A DNA stretch of 64,000 nt from Bactrocera neohumeralis (taxonomy: Eukaryota; Arthropoda; Insecta; Diptera; Tephritidae): contig NC_065919.1 in NCBI RefSeq assembly GCF_024586455.1, forward strand, positions 22,792,839 to 22,856,838. Reading direction: 5' to 3'. The translations under genes were made by a program, and so were the position numbers. The notes under the pieces were generated by a model, which had not been told where the DNA came from, searched no databases, and was given only the letters and a program-made list of their open reading frames with translations. This document shows positions 1 through 10,989 of this stretch, in pieces (positions within the stretch are counted from its first letter, which is position 1; every line of letters begins with the position of its first letter).

Positions 1-112
1 AGCCTCCTCTACATCGCGCATAAGTTTATATCGCGAGTACTGTGTGAAAAATTAAAGCCCATCGTCAAGAAACTGATTGGACCTTATCAGTGTGGCTTCA
101 GGCCTGGAAAAT
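1..112 (+). mobile_element. RTE-like LINE, reverse transcriptase fragment
   Basis: Reading from the first base gives a stretch of reverse transcriptase ending in the motif KLIGPYQCGFRPGK, which recurs in the RTE-like copies at 1430-2492 and 55585-56330. The fragment runs off the left edge and stops abruptly at about 112, where it meets an antisense piece of the same family. It is only ~37 codons and is not functional. The assignment to an RTE/BovB-type element (apurinic-type endonuclease plus RT, no RNase H) rests on this motif and on the C-terminal region seen in other copies. Confidence 0.75.
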
Positions 113-117
113 AAAGG

Positions 118-232
118 CCGACTCATCAGATGTTGTCATCGTCCATGCCTCTGCACCATATAGCAGAACGGGAATAATGGAGACTAGTAGAGTTGGGTCT
201 TTGTTCATGAAGATCGGACTTTACTTTTCAAT
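118..232 (-). mobile_element. RTE-like LINE, antisense C-terminal fragment
   Basis: The bases match, in the same orientation, the antisense RTE segment at about 31785-31905, which on the minus strand encodes the LYGAEAWT-like region downstream of the RT. The piece is fused directly to the sense RT fragment at 1-112, so two distant parts of one element lie head to head. This needs a deletion plus inversion, or two insertions. Confidence 0.7.
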
Positions 233-1429
233 TGCCCAATATATATACATATGTATGTATAATTTGTATATATTTAACATTGATTTAATAACATGGTGCA
301 AAGAAATTCGCTCATTATTAAGAACAGAGAACATAATAAAAACACAACAACACTATGTACAGCTACTCATACAGGCAAGAGTACAAAAGCAAATGTCGAA
401 CAGCAGATCCGTTCTTACGGATTTTCAAGCAGCTGATACATGACAAAGGTCCATATGGATATACACAGATGCACAAGCGAACAAGTGTGTGAGTGTGTGT
501 GTGACAGCGTCTGCTAAATGAAGTCACGTTTGGGTGATTTTTCTTTCGGGGCTCATATTAAAATACGTGCAACGTTGATCCTTGCAACATGCCACAGACG
601 CAGTCACATTGTCAAACAGTTACACAATATGTTGCCGCTGCAAACACACACACACACACTCACATATACATGTGAGTACATATGAAAGTTAGTTAATACA
701 ATGTAAATGTGTGTAAAAACCGCAGGCTGTTTGCTCGACAATGAACGAATGTCGTGCAATAGTGGAATGGAGGAATAGTAAAAATTGACAAGACATAAAG
801 CAATGAAGTGTTAGTTGGACGTAATGCGTACGTCAAGTGTTTATTCGCTTGAGTTGAGTTAAGTTTACTTTGGCAATGAAAAATGACGAGAAAAACCGGA
901 CTTTTTTGTCAACGAAAGAGAGAATGTAGACAGCGTGTGTTTGCTTCGTGCTGGCAGAAACATCTTTTAAAATTACTTAAATGTTTCCAAAAATTACAAA
1001 AAAGTAAAATGTAAGGAATGGTTAAGTGCAGTTGAAAATATAAAGAATAGGAAAAGAAGTATTATATACCAGTTTTTTTAGAACGGGCATAATACTAGAA
1101 AATAGGCCAATAAGTAAAACCAAGCGAAAGTTTTAAATACTTATATAATTCCCATAAATTTTCTTATATTTTATAAAGTATATGGGGGCAAGGGAATATT
1201 TTTCCAAATTTTTCCAAATTTATCCAATTTTGGTATTAGGACATATCAAAAAAGGCTTTTATTAAGAAACCTCGCAGATTGACCAATAAATGGGTTGTAA
1301 AGTGAAAGCCGATGTGTGAAAATCCGAAAATTAGGTATGTGTGGACTAGGGGAAGTATTGTCTCGATTAAAAAAATCATCATATTTTCCCTATAGCTAGT
1401 GTACAGCAATAAGAGGCAACCGATGCCGC
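233..1429. other. Unassigned AT-rich spacer with CA/TG tracts
   Basis: No coding or transposon signature is recognisable. There is a (TG)n tract near 485-503, an (AC)n tract at 644-660 and several CATATG-type motifs common in fly intergenic DNA. Short open frames here lack ATG starts with plausible composition or splice context. Confidence 0.5.
644..660. repeat. (AC)n microsatellite
   Basis: Uninterrupted AC dinucleotides, read directly. Confidence 0.9.
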
Positions 1430-2492
1430 GAGTTAACAACAGCGAGCGAGGTCTTTCTCCACTTGGTCCTTCCAATGGAGTGGAGATCTTCCTCTTCATC
1501 TGCTTCCTACCGCGGGTACTGCGTCGAATACTTTCAGAGCTGTAGTATTTTCGTCCATTCGGACAACACGACCGAGCCAGCGCAGCCACTGTCTTTTAAT
1601 TCGCTGAACTATGTCAATGTCGTCGTATCTCTCGTACAGCTCATCGTTCCATCGAATGCGTTATTCGCCGTGACCAACGCGCAAAGGACCATAAATCTTT
1701 TGCAGAACTTTTCTCTCGAAAACTCCAAGCCTCAGCAGAACGAGAGTTTTGATTGACTTATAGAGTCATTTGCTTTGCTTCCTTGTCTAGTCTTGAGAAA
1801 GCAAAACTAACGGCGCGGGTGTTGAGGCCGATGATATCAATATCATCGGCATACGCCAACAGCTGTACACTCTTATAAAAGATTGTACCTGTTCGATTAA
1901 GTTCTGCAGCTCGAATTATTTTCTCCAGCAGCAGATTGAAGAAGTCGCACGATAGGGAGTCGCCTTGTCTGAAACCTCGTTTGGTATCGAACGGGTCCTG
2001 ACGAAGCTTTTGGTATTGCTCAACGTCGGTTTTCGGAGCCGTACTAGTTTTGCGGAGATACCAAATTCAGACATCCTGGCATAAAGGCAGCTCCTTTTCG
2101 TGTGTCGAAACCAGCTTTGAAATCGACAAAGAGGTGGCGTATGTCGATTCTCTTTTCAAGGGTCTTTTTCAAAATGTGGCGTATGGTGAATATCTTGTCA
2201 GTTGTTGATTTTCGGGGTCTAAAGCCACACTGATAAGCTCCAGTCAGTCTGTTGACGGTGGGCTTTAATCTTTCACAAAAACCTGCTCGATAGAAACGAT
2301 CGCGATGTTGAGGAGGCTTATCTCTCACGGTAGTTGGACAAACTTGATTAGTCTCCGTTTTGTAGAGTTGGCAAGATTTCCAATCGTTAATAACGACCAT
2401 ATTTTACAAAGAAGCTGATGTTCCTTAAAGTTCGCCGCCGTGTTTGAATAGCTCGGCCGGCAATCCATCGGTCCGCGCCGCTTTGTTGGAAC
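1430..2492 (-). pseudogene. RTE-like LINE, RT to C-terminal region, antisense
   Basis: On the minus strand the order from 2492 downward is: NKAARTDGLPAELFKHGGE (RT entry motif), GAYQCGFRPRKSTTDKIFT, HLFVDFKAGFD (first catalytic Asp region), a KRGFRQGDSLSCDFFNLLLE block, AYADDIDIIGLN (RT catalytic YADD), and then the C-terminal region with a VEKDL motif. The linear order is that of a LINE reverse transcriptase. Frameshifts near 2040-2100, several stops and an internal loss between the palm motifs make it non-functional. The 3' terminal (AAG)n end found in other copies is missing, so the copy is truncated at about 1430. Confidence 0.85.
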
Positions 2493-2559
2493 ATCTGCTC
2501 CATCGTCAGCGATTGGGGAATCCCAGCACCTTCGAGAGCAGAGTTACTGGACTAGGCTC

Positions 2560-3752
2560 AGTCAATCTACAAATTTTTTATGCCAAAGGCAGGGCCGGAC
2601 CAAAGACCAGCATACAATGCAAAAAACAATAAAACTTTTCACACTTAGCAGATATGTCGACACATGAGATCACAGAGGAGAAAATGGAATTCCTGCAGAA
2701 AAGCCAGAAAAGTCCAATGCCTCAAAATGGTCTATTGGCTCTATACAAGTGTCATCCGCCCCATACTAATATATGGAGTAGTGGTTTGGTGGATGGCACT
2801 ATCTAAAAACAGTCGTATTAAACCTCTGGAATAAATGCAATGGTCTTGTTTGCTAGAGAATACGGGCGCAATGAAAACTGCCCCAGAAGAACTAAACACA
2901 TCGTTTTTATTTCCCAGTAGAGATTCTATGATCGACAGTTCCAATGGCGAAATCCACATATTTACTGACGCATCAAAGGGTGAAACAGGAACAGGAGCGG
3001 GCTTCTTCTGTCGTAGTCAATACACGGAACCTCCAAACTAAATTACTACAATTTGGTATTTCAGTTAGAAATTATAGACATTGGGCTTAACAGAAGATGT
3101 CAAGTCGGCTTCTGCTCTAAGCGTAGTCCATAAACGTTCTCGTGGATGGGCAAGAGGAATAGCAAAGGGGACATTGAGTACATCCGTAGTACCAATACTA
3201 AATGTTATTGCGTTGGGTAATGCAAGTAGGAAATAGCTTGACTCGGTTAATATCATCTTCTAGGTAGTCATTCATATAGGAATATAGGGATCTGAAAAGG
3301 CATACAAGTTGGCCCTTGTGACTAAGGCCATTCTGCTTCCTCAAGGGTCTTGGAACACAAGTACCACTGGGCGTACCACAAAGTTAATTTGGGATAGTGT
3401 TGCTGGTGGACAGATCAACAAGCTCCTACTTTTAGACAAAAGAAAGCTTAGCCGCATTGTAGAGGTCATCACAGGATACCTACCCTTAAGACTTCACTTT
3501 CAGAAAATGGGAAAATGGATTCGGCAGAATGTAAGGCATACGTGAAGGATGATGAGACGCTGGAACATTATATTTTACGATTGCCCAACCTTCAGCCGGA
3601 TGAGAAGGGACATACTCCACGGCTCCCAATACTCTAACATAAGAGACACTGGGCAGCAGGGGTGGAAAAGAATTAGGTTTTTTACCAAATCTACAGAGTT
3701 GTTGGATGGAGCTAAAATTGGTTACCTAAAAGGGGCACAATGGGCTCGATGA
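2560..3752 (+). pseudogene. RNase H-bearing LINE (LOA-like), decayed
   Basis: In sense order I read a thumb region (YTSVIRPILIYGVVVWW, then LENTGAMKTAPEE), an RNase H start (IHIFTDASKGETGTGAGFF), a region matching the TGHxxLRxHxxxMG motif of such elements (VITGYLPLRLHFQKMG), a DETLEH-YDCPTFSRMRRDIL block equivalent to the Cys/His C-terminal motif, and a terminal GYLKGAQWAR ending in a stop at about 3752. Several frameshifts separate the blocks. The gene order RT thumb, RNase H, Cys/His tail fits the I/LOA/R1 group; LOA-like is inference. Confidence 0.7.
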
Positions 3753-3754
3753 AA

Positions 3755-4880
3755 CTTGGTATGTAGGTTCCTTAGAACAAAAAAACAAAAATTACGAATT
3801 CGTAGGTGGGCCACGCCCACAAATCGCCATTAACCAAAAACATATAAAAAGCCATAACTAAAAATTTGGTACAGAGGATCGTAGTAGCAAGGGGCACCTG
3901 TGGGCAACATTTTTTTGAAAACGCGGACGAGGCTTCGCCCTCTAACAAGTTTAATGTACATATCTCCAAAACCACTTAAGCCACAACAACCAAATTTGCT
4001 GAGTGCAGCAAATCTTATACAACCTCTACCGACACTGTGAAAAAGGATGAAATGAAAAACCCCGCTCACTCCCCATATAACGGTATTGTTCAAAACTACT
4101 AAAAGCGCAATAAATCCTTAACTAATTACACCAGAGATATTAAATTTAACCACCGAGATGGTATGAGAGAGTTTTATAAATGCTAGTGGAAAAATTGTAC
4201 GATAGGCGTGGCACCGCCCACTTTTTGGTGAAATCCCATATCTCGGGACCCGACCAACCGATGACAACATAATTTAGTACGCGGCAATTTAAATTCCACT
4301 TGATTCGTTCAGTTTCAAGTACACAAATCAAGACGAAATTAATGTAACGGGATACAACTTTGGCACCTTATGACCAAAAATTGTATTCAAGCCCCTAGGT
4401 ACCGATTATTTAGACCCCGGTATCCATAGTTGACTTTTAATCGAAAATATCGGTCAATGTGTGATATATATATAACTGAAATTAGGGAATAATCCTTTTT
4501 TTATAATGGTATGTCTGTATGGAAAGAATGAGTTGAATCGGACCAATACTTCCTTTAGGCCGCATATACTTAATGTAAAGATTTTCGAACTTCGGGGTGA
4601 CTTTGTACCCCATATATCCGTCAAAATGTCAGTTATTCCAATGAAAATGAGAGAGCGTGTTTTATTCATAAAAGTGTATCTTTGTGTCTAAAATAGATAA
4701 ATTTGAGCGTAAACTTGGTGTGGCCTCTATATAACAAACATCAGGATTTTCGAACATCCCGCTGACTTTACTCTATATGATCGGTTTTACACCTTAAAGT
4801 AATTCCCTGACTTTGGTTCTTGCAAGTTGCAAGAGTATAAAATGTTCGGTTGCACCCACACCTATCCCTTGCTTACTTGT
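3755..4880 (+). repeat. TIR-G dispersed repeat, copy 1 (3' end present)
   Basis: This is one of about eight copies of a non-coding repeat recognised by ATGAAACTTGGTA, GGCGTGGC and CGCCCACTTTTTGGTGA blocks, by TATCTCGG, and by a 3' end GTTGCAAGAGTATA (4826-4839) followed by a short hairpin around TGTTCGG. It begins in the middle of the repeat directly after the LINE stop, so it is 5' truncated. No long ORF with transposase motifs is present. I name the family TIR-G for this report; class unknown. Confidence 0.65.
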
Positions 4881-4929
4881 TAATAATGTTATTAACGAAA
4901 ATGCCACAAACTCCACAAAACTTTGAAAG

Positions 4930-5075
4930 TTATGCTTGGATTTATCAAGGCTATTCCTCACTCCTCAATATTCAGCATCCATGAAAGCTTTTTATCAAAG
5001 AAAAGCCCTAGACCAGTGTAGGTTATCAGCCGACAGCCTCGTTCCACGAGTTCTTTAAGGAGCTCGTTAACCAAA
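4930..5075 (-). mobile_element. Possible LOA-like LINE sliver, antisense
   Basis: The minus strand reads LLKELVERGCRLITYT then directly GLGLFFDKKLSWMLNIEE. These look like the segment just before the RT YADD motif and the later LGxxLDxKLSWxxNIEE motif of RNase H-bearing LINEs, joined with the catalytic part deleted. The match is short, so the call is tentative. Confidence 0.4.
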
Positions 5076-5455
5076 AAGACCTGAAACATTAATAACTTTT
5101 ATAGTTGTTAAGTTTAGTTCGTCTTGGTATTGAGCTTCCTAAGTGGAATTTTACTTCAACCGCTCTAACGTAAAATTTTACTGAGCTTTCCAGGTATAAA
5201 TCGAGTAAAAAGTAACAGTAAAAGTAACAGAGAGAGCAGAACTTTGGATTTGCTCCTGCTCTACTACTTTCGATATTTTATCTTAAAGTTAGGCTAATAT
5301 TCATGTGATTTTTGGCAATATTTATTTCATACATAAGAAAAATCCGGGTGTTCGCCTTTTATGCGAAAAATACAACCTCATAGCGTTGCTCCACATATCT
5401 CTATTTTTTAATCTGCTTTTTGTTTTAAAAGCCTAACAATAAGTTATAAAATCTT
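5076..5455. other. Unassigned spacer
   Basis: I see no recognisable gene or repeat in this stretch apart from AT-rich sequence. Confidence 0.4.
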
Positions 5456-5459
5456 ACAT

Positions 5460-6890
5460 CTATTTAAAAACTAATCAAGTGATTCAGCTGCTTTGGTGAT
5501 ACGTTGCTCTTTAGTACGCGGGCATATCTCTTCTTTTAAGGCGTGTTTGATTGCAGGAATGTACCAAAGCATTGGCCAAAGGGTTTGGGTGATCTCGGAG
5601 CTTAGATATATATTTAATTCTGCTGCCTTCCACTTCTTTCTTTACTACAGAAATACCATAGTCTTATGGATATTTTCATTACGCATGTACCATGGTGAAC
5701 ACGTGATTGTTCTAAGCATTTTTGATTGGAACCTTTGTATTAGATCAATATTAGTTGCACAGCTCGTGCCCCACAGTTGAATGCCATACATTCAAATCGG
5801 CTTTATGACCGCATTATATAAAAGCACTTTGTTGTCTAGGCTAAGTTTGGAGTTTGTATTTAAAAGCCAATTTAAATTTGCAGCTCTTATCTTCAAGCAA
5901 GTTATTTTGCTAGATATATGTTTTCTCCACGTAAGTCTTCTATCTAGGCAAATACTAATTTAAGTTACTTCATTCGTTTGTGTTACTAAAATATTGTTCA
6001 TTTTTATTGCCGGACATATTTCAGGTACTACAGAAACCGTAATATGCTTACACTTTTGGTCATTCACATTTATACGCCAGTTGGCCAGCCATTCTTCGAC
6101 AGACCCTAAGTGCTCGGCTAATATTCTTGATGCTATTATGAGGCATTTGTTACGGCTCATTAAAGCTGTGTCATCCGCAAAAGTTGATGTTAATACATTA
6201 TTAACTGTTGGAAGATCTGCTGTATATATGGTGAATAGAGTTGGGCCTAAAACACTGCGCTGTGGCACACCAGCCCTTACCTGTCGTTCATCAGATATCA
6301 AATCTCCCACTTTCACCATAAATTGTCTATTTTTTGAATAAAACTCCAATGTTGTATGCAATTCTAAAGGTAGAATTTTTTTAATCTTATATAAAAGGCC
6401 TTCATGCCACACCTTATCAAACGCCTGAGCTACATCTAGAAATATTGCTGAACAGTACTCCCTGCGCTCAAATGCTTTCCTTTAGTAATTCTATTTTACT
6501 TTCTATCGTAATTCACGAAACCCGAATTGCGTTGGTATTATATTATTTTCTTGCACTTTTTCAAAATATTTTAAAAAGACAGGGTAGAAGACCGATTGGT
6601 CTGTATGAAGACGGCTGTAATAAGTCTTTCCCAGGTTTATCTATCAAGATAATCTGCGACTTTTTCCATGAAATTGGATAGTATCCGAGACTAAGAATTG
6701 CATTGAAGAGCAAAGAGTCAACTCAATTAGTTTTTGTGGTAATATTATCATGTCCTGACTTTTTTTGGCTTTTATTATTCTAATAATTTCAGAGGAAGTT
6801 TAAAAGACTCGAGTGACTTGTTAATGAATTTGGAAATACAAAACAATTAGCCTCTTCCTCGTCACTTATATCCATCCATGTCTTGTATAG
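5460..6890 (-). pseudogene. Jockey-like LINE reverse transcriptase, antisense
   Basis: On the minus strand, reading down from about 6890: LFNAILSLGYYPISWKK, a KPGKDLLQPSSYRPI block, AIFLDVAQAFDKVWHEGLL (first catalytic Asp), VRAGVPQRSVLGPTLFTIY, TSTFADDTALM (catalytic FADD), LTWRKHI, LNWLLN, and a C-terminal block with LWGTSCATNIDLIQRFQSK ending near LKRRDMPAY. This is the order of a Jockey-clade RT with no RNase H. One segment, 5960-6412, stays open for 150 codons; elsewhere frameshifts and stops break it (for example at the NEVT stop near 5960). The 3' end probably lies near 5460. The G of the usual PQG motif reads R (PQRS). The endonuclease and gag ORF are missing, so it is a 5'-truncated dead copy. 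Confidence 0.88.
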
Positions 6891-9284
6891 GCATTTGGAG
6901 TCGGTATTGGCTTCATGGACTTTTGGGCTTCCTCATATACATTTCGGTATTGAATTCTTCCTCACGCTTAAGCACTTTTTTTCAATTTACGTGCAGCAGA
7001 TTTCAATTGAAGCTGACTACATAAAGAAATATACGATTGTAGCAAATTTTTACCATAGAAATGCCACAATGTGATGCCTTAATGCGTACAATTCGTGGAA
7101 AGCCTTTCCAATAATATTTGCTTTGCGATCAACGCTTACTTTCATTTAAGGATAATCCACGCTACGCTATACCTTTGAAATAAAAGATAGAGAAATAAGA
7201 TAGAATACTAATAGGCGTGAAGTGGCGGTGGCGAAGAATGATGAAAAATGCTGTGAACGGAGCAACCTTCAGTTTTTTGGCACTTTTCTTTGTTTTTTTT
7301 TGTTTGTTCTCGTGTTGCTTTTTCTGATTTTTTTTGGTTTTTTTTTTTTTTGTTGCGTTTCTTTGCGTTTGGTTGTTTTTTTTTTTTGGTTTGCTTATGT
7401 GCTTACGATCACGCCCTTCACGAGTTACATAAGCCGCTACATTAAGACAGTCGTTCAAGCGCCTGGGTACTTATGGAATTCACGGAAGTTGGTAAGGTGC
7501 CTAGTCAGGCATGCGGAATAAGTACAAACGAGCAGAGGAAAAATACGAAAACGCCACATTTGACCGTCAAATGTTCAGTGCTCATTTGCGCGCAGCCTGA
7601 ACTATGAGTGTGTTCGTGTGCGTGTGTGTGTGTTGTTGGTCGCTGTCGACACACGTAAGAAAAATAAGCCTCATAACTTATTGAACTGCTTTTAACCCTG
7701 CCTCGTTCACTGAATTACAACAATTTTTCTTACGACTTTAGCAGCAACAAAATCGTGGGCGCGCCCGCTCAACCGCAGCAGCAACATGTACGAGTACATG
7801 TATTCGCATATGTATGTATGTGTGTGTTTGTGCGAGTTTGGTAAAAATGTGACGCATTTAGACAAAAGCGCATGTCAGCGTTGTATAAAGATAATACAAG
7901 TGAAATGTGAAAGCCGCAAACGCATAAAGGAAATAAATGTAGAAAGAGGAAATAAAATGGCAAGGCCCGTGCAGCGACCAAAATCATTTGCCATCCATTA
8001 GGCGCAGCACATATATTTCTATGAGGCACTTGATGCTGCTGCGTCTATTCTAACTTATATTCTAACTTCCCTACCACTACGCAAACACCTACATGTGTAC
8101 ACCTAACTAGAATCAGCAAGTGTGTGCATGTGTGCGCGCTTGTCCGCCATTCGTCCTTTGCTAGTTAGTCATGTGTGTCAGCAGCAGAAACGGCAACAAC
8201 GGCAGCGACAGCGGCAGTGGCAGTGGCAGTTTGAAGCTTGTTAAAACATCAGCGGCACGTAACAACTAAATTCGTTCAGCTAATAAAGGCCAAAAAACAT
8301 GCGTTGCTTTGAAAGCGCCTAAAAGCGTGCAAGATAACATGCATAAGCGCACACAACTGCACATGCACATTAATAGACACATATATGTATATTGCAAACA
8401 CACGCACTTATCTACAAAGTAAGTCTCACTCGCGCTCACCCGCTAACCTGCTGTGCACTTATAGATGGCACTGAAACAAATTGAACTCATACTATTGGCA
8501 TTTGGTGCGCCATAATGTAGGCTACACATATGTATGTGCACATGTGCAACACTTATTGGTCGATAGGCTTTCACAATCATGCCTCAATGTGCACGAAAAG
8601 TGCGTGCAAACGTTGTTTGATAGCAGACAAATGGTTTTGAATGTGATTTTGTTTGTGTATTGCCTAATTTCAGGCGTGATGACAAGATATATGAAGTTGC
8701 GTGTGTGTTTGCTGAAAGTTTGCGCTGTTGAAAAGGTAAATTATCCTACTGTTATGAAGTGTTTGAAGCAGTTTTTAGCTGTAGCCGCATGAAAATGTAC
8801 ACAATAAAATGTAGAAATGTTTCTAAACACTTTGCTGTACTTCCTAAAAGTGTGCTGTAAGTATGGGTTGTTGTTGTATTTAATACGTTTTAGCTGAGTT
8901 TTTTCCCTGTGCGCTTATGCTTCCAACTTAAAGTCGTTTGCCGTATTCGTAGGTGAATTTAAAGTGATGTTATGGTAGGTTTTAGTACTGCTGAAGAATA
9001 TACTTTTTGGTGTTTCTTGGCTTTGCACAGTTATTGGATCACTCTCAATATATCGAATCTTTTATTGCTTTTCCAATAATTATTCGAGTACTGTACAGTT
9101 CTGTTGAACCAACAGTTTTGAAACGGATTAACAATGGTGTTTCGTTGATATCGTTTTTATAACTTCTACATACTTTTTTCGGCTAAATGTTTAAACTAGT
9201 TTAGTAAGTTGATAATGATAAAGGATTATGTTAGATTAAACTATTAGGATAAGATGACTTTTTTTACTTTATGGTGTCGTTCTG
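6891..9284. other. Simple-sequence-rich spacer, no gene recognised
   Basis: The stretch contains a long T-rich tract (about 7265-7400), TG/GT runs near 7610-7640, CATATG motifs near 7800 and a short GGCAGT/CAACGG tandem near 8190-8230. Long open frames at 7162-7458 and 7222-7521 come from the T-rich tract. An open frame at 8481-8792 (+) has no ATG start and no recognisable domain. Nothing transposon-like is evident. Confidence 0.45.
7265..7400. repeat. T-rich low-complexity tract
   Basis: Repeated runs of 5-13 T broken by G or C; the opposite-strand Lys/Gln/Asn-rich open frame is a by-product. Confidence 0.9.
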
Positions 9285-10539
9285 ATAGTGGTGACATTTG
9301 GAATAAACGATTCCAAAAACTGGAGTATGCTTGAGTCCTATACTAGTACGGCAGCGGAAAGCCAACTATGAAAAAAGCCAACGTACAAAATTCAATTAGT
9401 TTTTCAATGTGGTTTCTAATATTTCCAAGAATTATTTATATGTCATAAGTCCTTGTGTATGAAGTTGAGTTAGAAGGAGTTATAGTAAGTTCGGTTATTC
9501 CAAATGTTGTTCGGAATTTAGGTTGAGAAACATAAATTAGTATGGTATGGTGAGTTTATATTAGGTGTGGTGAATTTTGTTCATGTGTGGTGAGTTCGGA
9601 AAATTACTTGTTTCGGTAAAAAGTGAGTTTAGACTAAAAGTGGTGAGTGTCATACATATGTGGTGAGTTCTAAAAAGAAAAATCTGCCGAAATTTTAACT
9701 TTTATGAACTTTTTCTGAGTACAATATACACCAATTTGTTTCAATAAAAAATAATAGACAGTTTTGGAATATGCTGTAGTCCTATATTGGAACGTGAAGC
9801 GATTTTTGCTGCATTGTCACCTATGAAAGAGGCCAAAGGACAAATATGTCATCATAGATTTGGCAATGATGTTTTGAATTTTTGCAAGAAAATTTTATTT
9901 GCTTAAGTTTATGTATAAGGAGTTGAGTTAGGAGTTAAAGTAAGTCGTGGTTATTGAGTTGAAGTCGAGAATAAAAAGTGTAAGTTCGGTTATTCCAAAT
10001 TCAGTTTAAGTAACCTATTCTAGTTTATTTTAGTGAGTTGCAAACTTCTTTAGAAAAAAGTGTTGAGTTAAATTTGGATTTGTGCTTTCTAAGAAGAAAC
10101 ATCTGCTGATATTGTAAATTTTATGAAACTTTTTTAGGATTATAAATACTGATTTAATCCAATAAAAAATAATAGATATCATAAGAATATGCTATAGTCC
10201 CATACTGGAACGGAGCGATTTTTTGTGAGTAGTCATTCCTCCTATGATGTTTCTAATTTTTGTAAGAAATTTTTATTTGCCTTAAGTTTATGAAGTTAAG
10301 TTAAAAGGAGTTAAAGTAAGTTGTGGTAGGTGATTTGAAATGAGGAATAAATAAACAACATTTTTTCGAAACTCATTTTAAGAAACATATTCTTGTTAAG
10401 TGTGGTGCGTTGAGATAAGGTGTGGTGAGTTTGGTTTATGTGTGGTGAATTCCCAAATTTACGTGGTTAGAGAAAGAGTAAATTTAGAGTAAAAGTGGTG
10501 AGTTTAGTTTATATATAGTGAATTCCAGAAGTATCTAAG
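9285..10539. repeat. Degenerate tandem array, about three ~430-bp units
   Basis: The landmark GA(A/G)TATGC followed by AGTCC(T/C)ATA occurs at 9323, 9767 and 10185, giving periods of 444 and 418 bases. Each unit then carries, in the same order, an A-rich part, (C/T)CTATGA, TTTTGCAAGAA-like and TTTATGAAGTTGAGTTA blocks, a cluster of (G)TGTGGTGAGTT-type motifs, an AAGAAACATCTGC-like block and CAATAAAAAATAATAGA. Units are diverged with many small indels. No ORF is conserved, so this looks like satellite-like or local duplication DNA. The third unit is interrupted by the MITE at 10544-10985. Confidence 0.75.
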
Positions 10540-10543
10540 TTAA

Positions 10544-10985
10544 GGGGTCAGTAGGGTAATCTTTTCTCAATTTTTTTTTTGCATTTTCTGTTCCCTTATA
10601 CCCTTAGAATTAATGTAGAAACCCACTTTACTATTTTAAGGTTTCGAAAAAGGCCCAGAAATAATAATACCGCTCGACGTTCGGAGCGCCCGGAGTGCAC
10701 ACCTCAAATATTTCTTTAAACGCGTTTTTCTCAAAACACACTTTTTTAAACTGGCGGACATGATTCCGGTCGAACTACTCAACCGGTTTACTTAAAATGT
10801 TCACAAAACGCCTGGCTATCATCCCTACTAGATACATAATTTTTCATAATTTATTGACAATGTTATGACAAAATTTATGTAAAAAAACATGGGGAAAAAT
10901 AAAAAAAAACGTTTTATTGAAGAATAAAAATTTCAATGAAAAAAAAAAATGACAAAAAACCAGTCCAGATTACCCTACTGACCCC
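10544..10985. mobile_element. 442-bp MITE with 18-bp TIRs and TTAA target duplication
   Basis: The left end GGGGTCAGTAGGGTAATC (10544-10561) is the exact reverse complement of the right end at 10968-10985. Both ends are flanked by TTAA (10540-10543 and 10986-10989). There is no ORF of note inside. TTAA target duplications are characteristic of piggyBac-type transposition, so this is probably a non-autonomous piggyBac-like element; the terminal bases are not the usual CCC start, so the superfamily is inference. Perfect TIRs suggest a relatively recent insertion. Confidence 0.88.
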
Positions 10986-10989
10986 TTAA

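Noticed and set aside
7162..7521. Lys/Gln-rich and Phe/Leu-rich ORFs
   Set aside because: Both are products of the T-rich tract at 7265-7400.
9285..10539. CRISPR-like or regular short-repeat array
   Set aside because: The TGTGGTGAGTT motifs are irregularly spaced inside ~430-bp units, and the genome is eukaryotic.
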